NCBI RefSeq assembly: GCF_015291745.1
Contig: NZ_CP030059.1
Coordinates: 5,111,501-5,175,500 of the forward strand
Direction: 5' to 3'
From: Bradyrhizobium sp. CCBAU 53351
Lineage (GTDB): Bacteria; Pseudomonadota; Alphaproteobacteria; Rhizobiales; Xanthobacteraceae
Length of the DNA stretch: 64,000 nucleotides
Shown: positions 63,501 to 64,000 of the stretch, piece after piece
Layout: every line of letters starts with the position of its first letter
Position numbering within the stretch: the stretch's first letter is position 1
Notes under the pieces: model-generated
What the model saw: only the letters and a program-made list of their open reading frames with translations
The model's database searches: none
Told to the model about the DNA's origin: nothing
Made by a program: the position numbers and the translations under genes

Positions 63501-64000
63501 GATCAGGAATGCGAGCAACTTGACGACGCTCTCAAAGGCGATCGCGAGCATCAGGCCGCGATGATGCTCGCTGGCGTGGACGTGCCGGACGCCGAACACG
63601 ATCGCGAACAGCGCCATCGACGCGGCCACGCCGAACGCGGAATCCTGCCAGAAACGCAAGCCCTCGCCGCCGGCCCGCTCGGGCTGGAGGATGAGGTAGT
63701 CGAAGCTCTTGCCCACGGCCTTGAGCTGGAGCGCAATGTAGGGAAGCACGCCCAGCAGCGATGCGAGCGTCACGAAGGCCGCGAGCACCTGGCTCTTGCC
63801 GTAGCGTGCGGCGATGAAGTCCGCGATCGAGGTGACGTTCTGCGCCTTGGCGATCGCAATCACCTTGGACAGCAACCTCTGGCCGAACAGCAGCACCAGG
63901 GTCGGGCCGATATAGATCGTGGCGAAGTCCAGCCCGCTGGTGGCGGCGCGCCCGACCGATCCGTAGAAGCTCCACGACGTATTGTAGACCGCGAGCGTCA
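60594..64000 (-). CDS. Sodium/solute-symporter-type hybrid sensor histidine kinase, N-terminus cut
   Basis: At least 1135 residues; the 5' end lies beyond the window. The first about 480 residues are a sodium/solute symporter-like domain (FLIVALFVLFGLSGGPAALL, YPAYLALFSLLILPIAAAGL), as in CbrA-type kinases. A PAS-like part (QGICAFDADFNITAWNGRFI) and coiled coil follow, then the HisKA histidine in AASHDLLQPLNAARLF, the HATPase in LLSNALRYTPRG and DTGVGIAAADQKRIFEEFQR. A C-terminal receiver has VLLDYHLDGGRNGLDFLDD. It probably couples substrate sensing or transport to signalling with the NarL regulator that follows. Substrate unknown. Confidence 0.9.
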   Translation of the reverse strand, partial: TLAVYNTSWSFYGSVGRAATSGLDFATIYIGPTLVLLFGQRLLSKVIAIAKAQNVTSIADFIAARYGKSQVLAAFVTLASLLGVLPYIALQLKAVGKSFDYLILQPERAGGEGLRFWQDSAFGVAASMALFAIVFGVRHVHASEHHRGLMLAIAFESVVKLLAFLIVALFVLFGLSGGPAALLSQFQSEPQLAGILSFDPTQPVWPATIIISGIAFLCLPQAFHVAVVENESPSHTRTAAWLYPAYLALFSLLILPIAAAGLNRFGAMMDPDTYVISLPIAADAGTISLIAFLGGLSAATGMVIMTSVALSTMLCNDVIMPLLLRSRVFGLRAQSRPMTSVLVTVRRLSILGILLLAYLMHRLVNQSYPLTVIGLLSFVAVAQFGPAFVGGLFWPRANKAGASLGIAVGFFIWAYTLLLPSAAPLWPGIEEIVRHGPWQLAWLKPNALFGLEGVDPISHATLWSLGANLVCFLIVSALGRQSTVERNQAAAFADGVVRESIPKLSSRVLVRLDDLRALALRFVGVERGAAAFDAYLAARVAGMGSRLDPSGLVDLDSIRFTENLLAGAIGAASARVVIAASLEGHSLSRREAMAMLDEASEALRFNRSLLQSTLESVPQGICAFDADFNITAWNGRFIALLDLPPDFVRVGLPLADLIAFNVERGEYAASEFAALLVNRDVATQSWPYLYERKRPDGTVLEIVYDRAAEGGYVSTYTDVTERHRAAEALRRANEGLELRVRERTEALEQAKAEAEQANLGKTRFLAAASHDLLQPLNAARLFLSALDESLHAASRSGAAEKERTLTGSAITALRSTEHVLDRLLDISSYDAGAVRAEISDFPIADLFVQLNVEFSAMARERGLVLRVVDCRHAVRSDPHLLRRILQNLLSNALRYTPRGRILLGCRRRGNALRIEVWDTGVGIAAADQKRIFEEFQRLAQGSEKGLGLGLAIVDRVSRLLGHPVDVRSRPGHGSCFAVTVPLAEGPGMPLQRQVATAAPAVAERPLTILCLDNDATILEGLSALLGGWGHRVLVATDAAAAKETAAAVPPDIVLLDYHLDGGRNGLDFLDDLRQKSGRAVRALVVTGDRSEAVRNEARARGCEILSKPVKPAALRRFLGGEALSRQFGTEPETP

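Overview
The window is GC-rich alphaproteobacterial DNA and most likely comes from a Bradyrhizobium-type chromosome (order Hyphomicrobiales/Rhizobiales). The evidence is several very long flagellins in tandem, FlbT, a giant GPR/RgsE-like growth-pole protein, an adrenodoxin-type ferredoxin with a TrxR-like ferredoxin reductase, GGAAC-N16-CGTT stress promoters, and several families of intergenic palindromes that I recall from Bradyrhizobium genomes. Species cannot be fixed without a search.

Layout. (1) 1-9352: four tandem flagellin genes on the minus strand (the first cut by the window edge), each complete one followed by a GC hairpin terminator, and divergent flbT. (2) 9366-21340: an apparently single minus-strand transcription unit with a sigma54-type promoter at its head: flgE, flgK, flgL, then a glycosyltransferase-like gene, a PLP transferase-like gene, an ATP-grasp gene and a PLP decarboxylase. 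FlgE and FlgL carry a homologous insert of about 250-270 residues whose motif also recurs in the flagellins. The last four genes form a compact cassette of unknown product. (3) 21378-24566: exported MsrB, an FAD oxidoreductase, a SixA-like phosphatase and a universal stress protein. (4) 24584-30300: an accessory, stress-type region with short genes, repeated segments, two perfect EcfG-type promoters, a hydrolase, a transglutaminase-like protein, and a large noncoding repeat of about 0.8 kb. (5) 29870-41038: a DUF1127 gene divergent from a MocR regulator, two small membrane proteins, an MHYT-PAS-GGDEF-EAL protein, a frameshifted drug-type MFS transporter, a DUF892 ferritin-like stress protein with an EcfG promoter, a UPF0104 membrane protein and a secreted SGNH hydrolase. 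(6) 41336-49369: a complete-looking D-glucarate/galactarate catabolic locus (transporter, LysR regulator, KdgD, GudD, 2-oxoglutarate semialdehyde dehydrogenase, GarD). (7) 49554-53764: small exported proteins, ferredoxin reductase, thioesterase, ferredoxin and an Hpt-domain protein. (8) 53970-59931: a CtrA-like site and the 1902-residue GPR/RgsE-like protein with 22- and 44-residue repeats. (9) 59944-64000: a NarL-type response regulator and a hybrid sensor kinase fused to a sodium/solute symporter domain, running off the window edge.

The two most unusual things are the shared variable block in hook, hook-filament junction and filament proteins, and the four-gene PLP/ATP-grasp/glycosyltransferase cassette downstream of flgL, which may modify the flagellum or make an amino-acid-derived small molecule. 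All family assignments come from reading motifs in the translated sequence; no database search was run.
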